Shown here piece by piece: positions 7,345 to 13,981 of a DNA stretch of 22,601 bases (the stretch's first letter is position 1; each line of letters opens with the position of its first letter). The notes beneath the pieces were generated by a model. That model searched no databases and was not told the origin of the DNA. It saw only the letters and a list, made by a program, of their open reading frames with translations. The position numbers were made by a program, and so were the translations under genes. The stretch is from Microcaldota archaeon (GTDB lineage Archaea; Micrarchaeota; Micrarchaeia; Micrarchaeales; Micrarchaeaceae), in contig JASHUQ010000056.1 in assembly GCA_030039935.1 (NCBI GenBank), positions 1-22,601 on the forward strand, written 5' to 3'.

Positions 7345-7662
7345 GTGCCGACCAACTATGAAATTGTATTTGATGAATTCATTCCGGCGTTTAGGGCCAG
7401 AGTGGCGAAGATAATGAAAGAAAGGGGAATGAGCCAGGAAAAAACTGCAAGCATACTTGAGATAACACAAGCGGCAATAAGCAAGTACATAAGCGGGAGA
7501 TACTCTGACAAAGTGAAAAACATAGAAAACGAACTAAGCGATGCAATGGCAAACGAATTTGTGGATGACATGCTGCAAAGCGAAAATGCGAACGCGCAGA
7601 AAGTGATTTGCAGAGCATGCCAGAGCTACCACAAGTTTGACTGCAGCATAATGAGCAAATAA
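7345..7662 (+). CDS. XRE-type HTH regulator with C-terminal Cys/His cluster
   Basis: The 105-residue protein has a Cro/C1-type helix-turn-helix at about residues 20-52 (MSQEKTASILEITQAAISKY) resembling archaeal COG2522 regulators. Residues 89-100 read CRACQSYHKFDC, placing Cys89, Cys92, His96 and Cys100 as a possible ligand set for an Fe-S cluster or zinc. It starts at GTG 7345 after GGTGA (7336-7340), which includes the sufD stop, and sits between sufD and sufC. Position and cluster make it a candidate regulator of the suf operon that senses Fe-S status. This is inference: cyanobacterial SufR and bacterial IscR play this role with different folds or arrangements. Confidence 0.8.
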   Translation: MPTNYEIVFDEFIPAFRARVAKIMKERGMSQEKTASILEITQAAISKYISGRYSDKVKNIENELSDAMANEFVDDMLQSENANAQKVICRACQSYHKFDCSIMSK

Positions 7663-7670
7663 GTGATACT

Positions 7671-8411
7671 ATGATCCTAGAAGTGAAAAACCTACATGTA
7701 TCGATAGAAAACAAAGAGATAGTAAAAGGAGTCAATCTAAAAGTAAAAGAGGGAGAGGTCCATGTAATCATGGGCCATAACGGTTCAGGAAAGACAACAC
7801 TTGCTAGGAGCATAATGGGATATCCGAAGCTTAAGCCGACGCAGGGAGACATTCTGGTTGATGGCCAAAGCATAGTTGGCTTGTCTGTTGACAAAAGGGC
7901 AAAGCTCGGGCTTTTCCTTGCATTCCAGAACCCTGTTGAAGTTGAGGGGGTAGGCTTCATCAACTTCCTTCACAATGCCAAAGAGTCAATATCAGGCTCT
8001 GTCAACACAAAGGAGCTTATGACCGACATAAGATCAAATGCGGTTAACCTGAAAATGGTGGAGAACCTTGTGGGAAGGTCTCTTAACCAGGGTTTCTCTG
8101 GAGGCGAGAAGAAAAAGGCAGAGGTCTTGCAGATAGGGGTACTGAAACCGAAGATTGCGATACTTGATGAACCTGACTCTGGGCTTGACATAGATGCCGT
8201 TAGGATAGTTGCACAGAACATAAACGAGATTGCAAAGAAAACAGGAATGGGACTTGTAATAATAACGCACTACAGCAGAATTCTTTCTTACATGGAGCCG
8301 CAATTCGTGCATGTTATGACAGATGGAAAGATTGTTGCGGAAGGCGGCAAGGAGCTGATAGAAAAGCTTGAAAAAGAAGGCTACGAATCCTTCAGCAACG
8401 GTAGCAAGTGA
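7671..8411 (+). CDS. sufC: Fe-S assembly ATPase SufC
   Basis: SufC is the soluble ABC-type ATPase of the SufBCD scaffold. In the 246 residues the Walker A motif GHNGSGKT is at 35-42, the Q-loop Gln at 86, the signature FSGGEKKK at 142-149, Walker B ILDEPDSGLD at 164-173 and the switch His at 200. The length and the FSGGEKKKAE signature are typical of SufC. The ATG at 7671 follows GTGAT (7663-7667) at the usual spacing, 8 bases after the regulator gene. Confidence 0.96.
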   Translation: MILEVKNLHVSIENKEIVKGVNLKVKEGEVHVIMGHNGSGKTTLARSIMGYPKLKPTQGDILVDGQSIVGLSVDKRAKLGLFLAFQNPVEVEGVGFINFLHNAKESISGSVNTKELMTDIRSNAVNLKMVENLVGRSLNQGFSGGEKKKAEVLQIGVLKPKIAILDEPDSGLDIDAVRIVAQNINEIAKKTGMGLVIITHYSRILSYMEPQFVHVMTDGKIVAEGGKELIEKLEKEGYESFSNGSK

Positions 8412-8416
8412 TCTGA

Positions 8417-9667
8417 TTGCCAAACGCACTTGATGTTTCTTACATAAAGAAGGATTTTCCTATTCTTCATACAAAGATGAACGGGAAGCCATTGGTCTAT
8501 CTAGATAGCGCCGCGACATCCCAGAAGCCAAAACAAGTGATAGACGCGATAGACACATATTACAAGGAATACAACGCGAATATACACAGAGGGGTTTACA
8601 AAATCGCAGAAAAGGCAACAGCCGAGTATACAGAATCTAAGATTAAGGTTGGAAAGCTTGTCGGCGTTGGTTCAATAGAAGAGCTAATCTATACTAGAAA
8701 TACTACAGAATCAATAAACCTCGTTAGCCTTTCGTGGGGAGACCAGAACATAAGGAAAGGAGACCATATCCTCATATCTGAGATGGAACACCACAGCAAT
8801 ATTGTCCCATGGCAGATACTTGCAAAAAAGAAAGGTGCGATTCTAGATTATATAAAGCTCAACGATGACCAGTGCGAACTATCCTATGAAAGCCTTGAAA
8901 AAGAGCTTGCTAAGAAACCGAAGATCGTTGCAATAACCCACGCATCAAATGTACTTGGTAGCATAAATGATGTAAAGAAAATAACGAGGCTTGCAAAAAA
9001 GAACGGCGCTGTTGTCTTGATAGACGGAGCGCAGAGTGTTCCGCACATGCCAGTGAATATAAGAGAAATTGGGTGTGATTTCTTTGCATTTTCCGGGCAT
9101 AAGATGCTTGCTCCAACAGGGATAGGCGTACTATACGGAAGAAAGGAATTGTTAAGTGAGATGCAGCCCTTGTTTGGTGGAGGGGATATGATAAGGACTG
9201 TAGAGTTCCAGTCTTATACGCCAAATGACCTTCCTTGGAAGTTTGAGGCGGGTACGTCCAATATAGAGGGAGGAATAGGTTTGGGCGCGGCAGTAGACTA
9301 TCTCAATAAAATAGGAATGGGCAGAATAAGGGAACATGAGAAGAAAGTAACGAAATATGCTTTAGAGAAATTGGATGGAATAAAGAACGTAAAAACATTC
9401 GGTTGCGGACAAGATGAGATTGAAAAAAGAGGAGGGGTGGTTTCATTCTCTATAAAGGGAGTTCATCCTCATGATGTCGCAACAATATTTGATAGCGATG
9501 GGATTGCAATAAGGGCAGGGCACCATTGCGCCATGCCACTTGTTACAGGAGTCCTGAAGGAGGGTGCGCTTTCAAGAATCAGCTTTTATATGTACAATGA
9601 TGAAAGTGATGTTGACAAGGCAGTAAGCGCAATTGATAAGGTGAAAAAGACTTTCAGGATGAGTTAA
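8417..9667 (+). CDS. sufS: Cysteine desulfurase SufS
   Basis: This PLP enzyme releases sulfur from cysteine as an enzyme-bound persulfide for cluster assembly. The 416 residues show the PLP lysine Lys229 in FSGHKM, EMEHHSN around His125, the cofactor segment LIDGAQSVPH, and the persulfide Cys371 in RAGHHCAMPL, the short-loop arrangement of the SufS/CsdA group and not that of IscS. Translation starts at TTG 8417; GTGAT (8408-8412) overlaps the sufC TGA stop. Its stop is directly followed by the ATG of the scaffold gene, so the two are one transcription unit. Confidence 0.95.
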   Translation: MPNALDVSYIKKDFPILHTKMNGKPLVYLDSAATSQKPKQVIDAIDTYYKEYNANIHRGVYKIAEKATAEYTESKIKVGKLVGVGSIEELIYTRNTTESINLVSLSWGDQNIRKGDHILISEMEHHSNIVPWQILAKKKGAILDYIKLNDDQCELSYESLEKELAKKPKIVAITHASNVLGSINDVKKITRLAKKNGAVVLIDGAQSVPHMPVNIREIGCDFFAFSGHKMLAPTGIGVLYGRKELLSEMQPLFGGGDMIRTVEFQSYTPNDLPWKFEAGTSNIEGGIGLGAAVDYLNKIGMGRIREHEKKVTKYALEKLDGIKNVKTFGCGQDEIEKRGGVVSFSIKGVHPHDVATIFDSDGIAIRAGHHCAMPLVTGVLKEGALSRISFYMYNDESDVDKAVSAIDKVKKTFRMS

Positions 9668-10051
9668 ATGCCAATGGACATGTATGTTGAAGAAATAATA
9701 TCTCATTATGAACATCCGCACAACAAGAGAAAGATGGAAAAATCAGATGCGGACTTCAAGGAAGACAACCCATTGTGTGGAGACGTACTTACAATGCACA
9801 TAAAGGTAAATGATGGAAAGATATCGGATATATCCTTTGAAGGAACCGGATGTGCAATAAGCCAAGCAACAGCGAGCATTCTCACCGATCATGTCAAAGG
9901 GATGAAAATCCAGGAAGTAAAAAAAATAGACTATGAAAAGATAAAGGAGTTGATAGGTATAGATCCGGGCCCTGCAAGGTTAAACTGCGCAACCCTGGCA
10001 ATAAAAACGCTTAACGGAGCCATATTCGTTTATGAGCACAAAAAAGGCTAG
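9668..10051 (+). CDS. SufU/IscU-like Fe-S scaffold or sulfur transfer protein
   Basis: The 127-residue protein belongs to the NifU N-terminal (IscU/SufU) family: Cys37 with Asp39 in NPLCGDVLT, Cys62 in GTGCAISQ and Cys107 in RLNCATLAIKTL. The CATLAIKTL end and the lack of the IscU histidine before the last Cys are SufU-like. However, the 45-residue distance between the second and third cysteine is IscU-like and omits the roughly 20-residue SufU insertion. It therefore could act as a sulfur relay for SufS or as a scaffold. It is the last gene of the operon, and its stop overlaps that of the convergent gene by four bases. Confidence 0.88.
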   Translation: MPMDMYVEEIISHYEHPHNKRKMEKSDADFKEDNPLCGDVLTMHIKVNDGKISDISFEGTGCAISQATASILTDHVKGMKIQEVKKIDYEKIKELIGIDPGPARLNCATLAIKTLNGAIFVYEHKKG

Positions 10052-10530
10052 CTTTCGTTTATCTCTACCTGTCCATTAACCGTAAAATTAGGACTCGTCT
10101 CCAAAACATATCTTCCATTTGCGCACACTACTTTCTGTGACAGGGGAATTCCATTATAGGAATAGGTTGGGTATCCTGTATTGTTGAGCCATGTCTGCCT
10201 TAGTGGTATTAGCGTGTTCTCCATCCAGAAGCACTCATCCGAATAGTTGCCGAATATGAATAACATACCTATACATTTCTCTTTTCCATCGCAGTTTCCT
10301 ATTGTACTTGAGTTCATGTATCCCTCTTCCTGCTGTGGTAACGAAACAGCAGCATAAACATAGTACTTGGTTCCTGATATTGCTATTTGTGTTATGTTGA
10401 AACTATTGTTTAGCATTTTGTCTGATTCGTAGGTTGAGACATTGGTATTGTTCCTGTTCAAGCTAAGCAGAATGAGCGACACAAAAACTATTACAACGAT
10501 TATTCCAACAATCAAGGGATATTTTTTCAT
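10048..10530 (-). CDS. Membrane-anchored DUF192 family protein
   Basis: The 160-residue protein starts with a Lys-Lys charge and one hydrophobic segment (about residues 6-24), giving a signal anchor with the rest outside the cell. The later part matches DUF192: GMLFIFGNYSDECFWMENTLIPL, a short insert, and VLETSPNF near the end; it is more divergent than the cytosolic copy at 1357-1755. There are several Asn-X-Ser/Thr sites and Cys pairs (residues about 80, 86 and 100), fitting an extracytoplasmic protein. No ribosome binding site is visible before the ATG. The upstream 60 bases hold a C/D box sRNA, and no other TATA box is placed for this gene, so its mRNA probably carries the sRNA in its leader. 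Its function is unknown. Confidence 0.75.
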   Translation of the reverse strand: MKKYPLIVGIIVVIVFVSLILLSLNRNNTNVSTYESDKMLNNSFNITQIAISGTKYYVYAAVSLPQQEEGYMNSSTIGNCDGKEKCIGMLFIFGNYSDECFWMENTLIPLRQTWLNNTGYPTYSYNGIPLSQKVVCANGRYVLETSPNFTVNGQVEINES

Positions 10531-10541
10531 ATATTAAACCA

Positions 10542-10595
10542 AATCAGAGACTCTCGTTTTCATCACTAATCAGAAATACCTCGTTTCATCACACT
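10542..10595 (-). ncRNA. C/D box sRNA (2'-O-methylation guide)
   Basis: On the minus strand the order is box C GTGATGA (10592-10586), a 12-base guide AACGAGGTATTT, box D' CTGA (10573-10570), spacer TTA, box C' GTGATGA (10566-10560), a 12-base guide AAACGAGAGTCT and box D CTGA (10547-10544). Both C boxes match RUGAUGA exactly and both guides have the canonical archaeal length. By the N+5 rule the predicted targets are U in AGACUCUCGUUU (D guide) and A in AAAUACCUCGUU (D' guide). The targets could not be located because no rRNA is in the window. The terminal stem is weak. A TATA-like element lies about 25 bases upstream. Confidence 0.85.
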
Positions 10596-10610
10596 ATGTA
10601 TTCGCTTTTA

Positions 10611-10620
10611 ATGCTTAAAG
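10611..10620 (-). promoter_or_regulatory. Probable promoter of the C/D box sRNA
   Basis: The minus strand reads CTTTAAGCAT, just downstream of the EamA stop codon. A start about 26 bases further on falls at 10591-10595, exactly at the first C box. Confidence 0.45.
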
Positions 10621-10625
10621 CCTTT

Positions 10626-11492
10626 CTACACTACCAAGAAATATGCTGCAACTATGAGAATTGCGGCTAGTATTGCCTTTCTTGCCATGTTCTTCTCTTT
10701 GAAGACAACCCCTCCTGCAACTATTGCCATTATTACATAAGCAGTGTTCCTAAGTGGCGATACAAGGCTTATCGCAGCCAATCCAGCAGCGATGTAATAT
10801 GTAGCTCTGTAAGATGTTGTAAAAGCAGCCTGCAATGTAAGAGTAAGTTTGTTGCTCCTGAAGTTCTTTATTATCTCTGTTATTCCTCCATACTTTATGT
10901 GCATGTATGCCATGTAATTAAACGCAGCGAATATCTGCATTATTATTAGTATTGTAAGGGGATTTATCGAAGCGAGGAGATACTTGAGAACAATTGCACC
11001 TCCAGCGTTTGCAAGAGAAGATGCTATTACGACATATATGTACTTTTTCTTGTCAAAGGAAGGCTGTGATGACTTTGGGTTCATGAAGAGAATAAGATAC
11101 GTTGCCACTGCCATTACAACAACGCTTATGTATTGTATTATGTTGAGCTTCTCGTCAAGGAATACGAATGCAAGTATGACTGTGAATATGCTTGGCAGGG
11201 CGCTGTAAGATGCTGTAGTTACTGAAAGGCTTCCATGCCTATATGTTCTTGCTGTAAGGAGGTAGCTTATTGTAGAAAAAAGGCTAAGCACATACAATCC
11301 TACTATTGCTATTATAGTTATATTGCTGAAGTTTGCAAAAGGTATGAGAACAAGAGACATTATTGCGGCAATTACTGCAAAATCTGAGCTATATGCCGAT
11401 GCATATTCTTTTTTTAGGGCGCGCTTCTCTTGAATTGTAGCAATTCCCATGAGAATAGATGAGATTATTGCAAGGTAGTACCATTGGATCAT
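10626..11492 (-). CDS. EamA/DMT family membrane transporter
   Basis: The 288-residue protein is almost entirely hydrophobic, with about ten membrane segments arranged as two EamA repeats (roughly residues 1-135 and 148-288). Each repeat ends in the typical pattern of a short acidic loop before the last helix (FLDEKLNIIQYISVVVMA in the first, VFKEKNMARKAILAAILI in the second). The drug/metabolite transporter superfamily covers exporters of amino acids, nucleotides and other metabolites; the substrate cannot be told. CAGGAG lies six to eight bases before the ATG. The gene appears to be a single transcription unit. Confidence 0.85.
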   Translation of the reverse strand: MIQWYYLAIISSILMGIATIQEKRALKKEYASAYSSDFAVIAAIMSLVLIPFANFSNITIIAIVGLYVLSLFSTISYLLTARTYRHGSLSVTTASYSALPSIFTVILAFVFLDEKLNIIQYISVVVMAVATYLILFMNPKSSQPSFDKKKYIYVVIASSLANAGGAIVLKYLLASINPLTILIIMQIFAAFNYMAYMHIKYGGITEIIKNFRSNKLTLTLQAAFTTSYRATYYIAAGLAAISLVSPLRNTAYVIMAIVAGGVVFKEKNMARKAILAAILIVAAYFLVV

Positions 11493-11561
11493 GCAAACTC
11501 CTGTTTTTTACCTTGCTCACTATCCATGAATTTAATCCTTTCTGTATATGCTACTTGACAT

Positions 11562-11990
11562 CTAAGAAAGAAAGTCTATTACAGTTTTGCTAACATTGTA
11601 TTTGTTATGTTTGAAAACAGATAAAGCAGATCTATTTCCTCCTTTTGGTATGTGTTCCTTTTGTTTTAGATAATTAACAATATGTCTTTGAAGCTCCTTG
11701 CCTCTGTATTTTCTATTCATATATGCTCCGGCGAAAAACATTGCATTGCTTTCAATAGTATTCTCTTTTTGTTTAATATGCATCTTGTTTTGAACGTGAT
11801 GGAAAAATTCGTGAGCTACCATCTCGTCAAGTTTTAGGTGCTCTTGGTTATGCTTCTTGTTTATGAATATTGTATTATTTGAATACCAAGCACTATCTTT
11901 GACCTTTGTGGAGTTCTTAACTTTTGGAACACTTATATTAAAACCAGTCAAAGTTATAAAAAATTTTACAATTTTCAATATGTTAGTCAT
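11562..11990 (-). CDS. Putative zinc metallopeptidase, ImmA/IrrE-like, AT-rich
   Basis: Counting from the ATG at 11990 (142 residues), the HEFFH motif gives zinc ligands His60 and His64 with catalytic Glu61. Glu80 in ESNAMFFAGAYMN would be the third ligand in a gluzincin arrangement. That E-x-x-A-x-x-F-A pattern resembles ImmA/IrrE (COG2856) peptidases, which often cleave a partner XRE repressor. The surroundings do not contain an adjacent repressor gene, and similarity outside the motif is not evident, so the family is tentative. An upstream ATG at 12008 overlaps the last base of tRNA-Gln and is less likely. GC in four counted 60-base rows is about 32%, well below the 52-58% of rows counted in the TCA genes, suggesting recent acquisition. 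Confidence 0.6.
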   Translation of the reverse strand: MTNILKIVKFFITLTGFNISVPKVKNSTKVKDSAWYSNNTIFINKKHNQEHLKLDEMVAHEFFHHVQNKMHIKQKENTIESNAMFFAGAYMNRKYRGKELQRHIVNYLKQKEHIPKGGNRSALSVFKHNKYNVSKTVIDFLS

Positions 11991-12007
11991 GCTCTCAATT
12001 AATAACA

Positions 12008-12081
12008 TAGCCCCGACCGGATTCGAACCGATGTGCGCGGATCCAAAGTCCGCTATCCTTGGCCAACTAGATGACGGGGCT
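12008..12081 (-). tRNA. tRNA-Gln (anticodon UUG)
   Basis: On the minus strand AGCCCCG pairs with CGGGGCT across all seven acceptor positions, with discriminator A at 12008 and no encoded CCA. The D arm is ATCT-AGTTGGCCAA-GGAT, the anticodon stem GCGGA/TCCGC holds loop CTTTGGA with anticodon TTG, and the T arm is ATCGG-TTCGAAT-CCGGT. An A at position 1 is common for archaeal tRNA-Gln. No intron is present. The metallopeptidase ATG follows 17 bases after its 3' end on the same strand. Confidence 0.95.
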
Positions 12082-12088
12082 ACACCAT

Positions 12089-12106
12089 ATCTTTGCTATC
12101 AAAGAT
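12089..12106. repeat. Perfect short hairpin between tRNA-Gln and icd
   Basis: ATCTTTG (12089-12095) and CAAAGAT (12100-12106) form a 7-bp stem with loop CTAT, eight bases from the tRNA 5' end. It may be an operator, a leader structure or chance. Confidence 0.35.
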
Positions 12107-12117
12107 TTAGAGTCTAC

Positions 12118-12131
12118 ATATTTATTTATAC
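12118..12131 (+). promoter_or_regulatory. Promoter of the isocitrate dehydrogenase gene
   Basis: TATTTATTTATACC-like sequence lies about 27-40 bases before GTG 12158, predicting a start within a few bases of that codon, that is, a nearly leaderless mRNA. Confidence 0.5.
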
Positions 12132-12157
12132 CTTACATAAGAAAAGTAGTCGATACT

Positions 12158-13372
12158 GTGGGTAAAAAAATTGAGCTTAAAGGAAATGGCCTTTCTGTTC
12201 CTGACAATCCGACAATCCTCCAGATAGATGGAGATGGAATAGGCCCAGAGATAACGCAGAATGCATTGAGAGTCATAGATTCCGCTATTTCAAAGGCTTA
12301 TGGAAAGGAAAAAAGCATAAACTGGATGAAGGTTTATGCTGGAGATGAGGCCCAAAGCAAATTCGGAGAGAGATTCCCGAAAGAGACCGAAAAACTGTTA
12401 AAAGAATACAGATTCCTTCTAAAAGGGCCGCTTGAAACTCCGGTTGGGAAGGGTTTTCGATCACTTAATGTGCATATGCGGCTTCTTCTTGACCTTTATG
12501 CGAATGTGCGTCCAGTTAGATACATAGAAGGACTCGACAGCCCGCTTAAGCATCCGGAAAGGGTAGACATGGTTATATTTAGAGAGAATACCGACGACCT
12601 TTACACAGGAATAGAATGGCAATATGACAGCAGCGAGGCAAAAGTGGTAAGAGAGCTCCTCAAAAAGAACCTTGATGTCAGTATTGACAAAGATGCTGGC
12701 ATTGGGATAAAAACTATTGGCAAGTTCAAAACGGAAAGAATAGCAAGGATGGCGATAAAATACGCGATTGACAATAAAAGAAAATCTGTAACCATAATGC
12801 ACAAGGGCAACATAATGAAGTATACTGAGGGAGCATTCCGCGAATGGTCATATGAAGTTGCAACAAAAGAATTCAGGAACCATATTGTAACAGAAGACGA
12901 ACTGAATAATGAACATAAAGGCAGCATGCCAAAAGGAAAGATACTTGTCAATGATAGAATTGCTGATAATATGTTCCAACAAATAGTGACTAGACCAGAA
13001 AGCTATGATATAATTCTTGCACCGAACCTGAACGGAGATTATATTTCTGATGCTGCTGGCGCCTTGATCGGTGATATTGGAGTACTTGGGGGCGCTAACA
13101 TTGGCGATTATGGTGGCGTATTCGAGGCTGTGCACGGAACTGCGCCAAAATATGCAGGAAAGAATATTGCAAATCCAATGGGAGTGATAACAGCTGGGTC
13201 TCTTCTTCTTATACACATAGGATGGGACAAAGCGGCGAATATAATAAATAGCTCTTTAATTAAGGCAATGAAGGAGAAAAAGGTAACCAACGACATAGCA
13301 AGATTTATGGGAGTAAAGCCGCTTGGAACAAAGGAATTTGCAGATCATCTAATTGATATAATAAAATCTTAA
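12158..13372 (+). CDS. icd: Isocitrate dehydrogenase (probably NADP-dependent)
   Basis: The enzyme oxidises isocitrate to 2-oxoglutarate and CO2. The reading frame is open further upstream, but an ATG at 12071 lies inside the antisense of tRNA-Gln and before the promoter. GTG 12158 gives a 404-residue protein with the normal N-terminus ...ILQIDGDGIGPEI. Conserved parts are FRSLNV with Ser102 (E. coli Ser113) and the following Arg residues, FRENTDDLYTGIEW, HKGNIMKYTEGAF, DIILAPNLNGDYISD and HGTAPKYAGKN. Lys331-Tyr332 and Arg382 match E. coli residues that bind the NADP 2'-phosphate; the equivalent of Tyr391 is Asn. The stop overlaps the convergent gene's stop within TTAA. Confidence 0.93.
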   Translation: MGKKIELKGNGLSVPDNPTILQIDGDGIGPEITQNALRVIDSAISKAYGKEKSINWMKVYAGDEAQSKFGERFPKETEKLLKEYRFLLKGPLETPVGKGFRSLNVHMRLLLDLYANVRPVRYIEGLDSPLKHPERVDMVIFRENTDDLYTGIEWQYDSSEAKVVRELLKKNLDVSIDKDAGIGIKTIGKFKTERIARMAIKYAIDNKRKSVTIMHKGNIMKYTEGAFREWSYEVATKEFRNHIVTEDELNNEHKGSMPKGKILVNDRIADNMFQQIVTRPESYDIILAPNLNGDYISDAAGALIGDIGVLGGANIGDYGGVFEAVHGTAPKYAGKNIANPMGVITAGSLLLIHIGWDKAANIINSSLIKAMKEKKVTNDIARFMGVKPLGTKEFADHLIDIIKS

Positions 13373-13950
13373 TCCCGTTTGTTTTCAACCATCCCTATTG
13401 CGCTATCGATCATCCCTCTTTCCTCGTTTGTGAAAACCTCTTCTTGCTTGAAGCTCTTCCTTTTTGAGGCAAGCTCCAGGACTGCGAATCTCTCGTCTTC
13501 CTTTCCGTGTATAGTATGCGCCAGAAGCGTAACCGGATCATCTATCTGAGGAATTCCTTCTATCTCAAGTATCCATTCCTCAGCTACTGTCCTGTAATTT
13601 ATCAGTATGGTTATCTCGTGGACAGCAAGCATCAGTTTCTTCGCCTTTTCAATATCCTCCACGTCTTTAGATCTTAGATGCTCTGGGTTGTTTTCCTTTT
13701 GTGCTATGTAATGCTGGTAATCGGTAAGCATCCTTTCGCTCTCCTTTGCAATCTCATTCGCTACGAAAAGGTCTCTTTCTGCATCGTTCTGTGCCTCAAT
13801 CTGCGACACGAGCTTTCCATCGACCTTCATCCTTCCTGACCTTACCTCATTTTGCAGAATAATTATTGCCTCGTTGGCCAGTTCTGTCTTTATTTTCACA
13901 AGAAGGTCCTCGCATATGAGCCACGCTGCTATTTTATCATTGCTTTGCAT
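13369..13950 (-). CDS. Conserved-looking helical protein of unknown function
   Basis: I do not recognise the family. The product (193 residues from ATG 13950; a GTG three codons earlier is possible) is soluble, acidic and almost entirely helical by composition, with long charged stretches such as NDAERDLFVANEIAKESERM and a DVEDIEKAKKLMLAVHEI helix. There is no signal peptide, membrane segment or Cys cluster. GTGGAT lies just before the ATG. It follows the pilin-like gene on the same strand and overlaps the icd stop by four bases on its 3' side. Partnership with the pilin-like protein is possible but only from position. Confidence 0.65.
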   Translation of the reverse strand: MQSNDKIAAWLICEDLLVKIKTELANEAIIILQNEVRSGRMKVDGKLVSQIEAQNDAERDLFVANEIAKESERMLTDYQHYIAQKENNPEHLRSKDVEDIEKAKKLMLAVHEITILINYRTVAEEWILEIEGIPQIDDPVTLLAHTIHGKEDERFAVLELASKRKSFKQEEVFTNEERGMIDSAIGMVENKRD

Positions 13951-13981
13951 CGTATCCACTGTTATTCTGTCTGATATGTTA

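Noticed and set aside
7391..7963. Long minus-strand open frame opposite the regulator and sufC
   Set aside because: It is a shadow of the coding strand; the opposite frames match known families with full motifs.
12071..12157. N-terminal extension of isocitrate dehydrogenase
   Set aside because: The 29 extra residues come from antisense of the tRNA and the promoter and are unlike the family N-terminus; GTG 12158 fits better.
11857..12165. Plus-strand open frame of about 100 codons across tRNA-Gln
   Set aside because: It runs antisense through the tRNA and the metallopeptidase gene and has no promoter or ribosome binding site.
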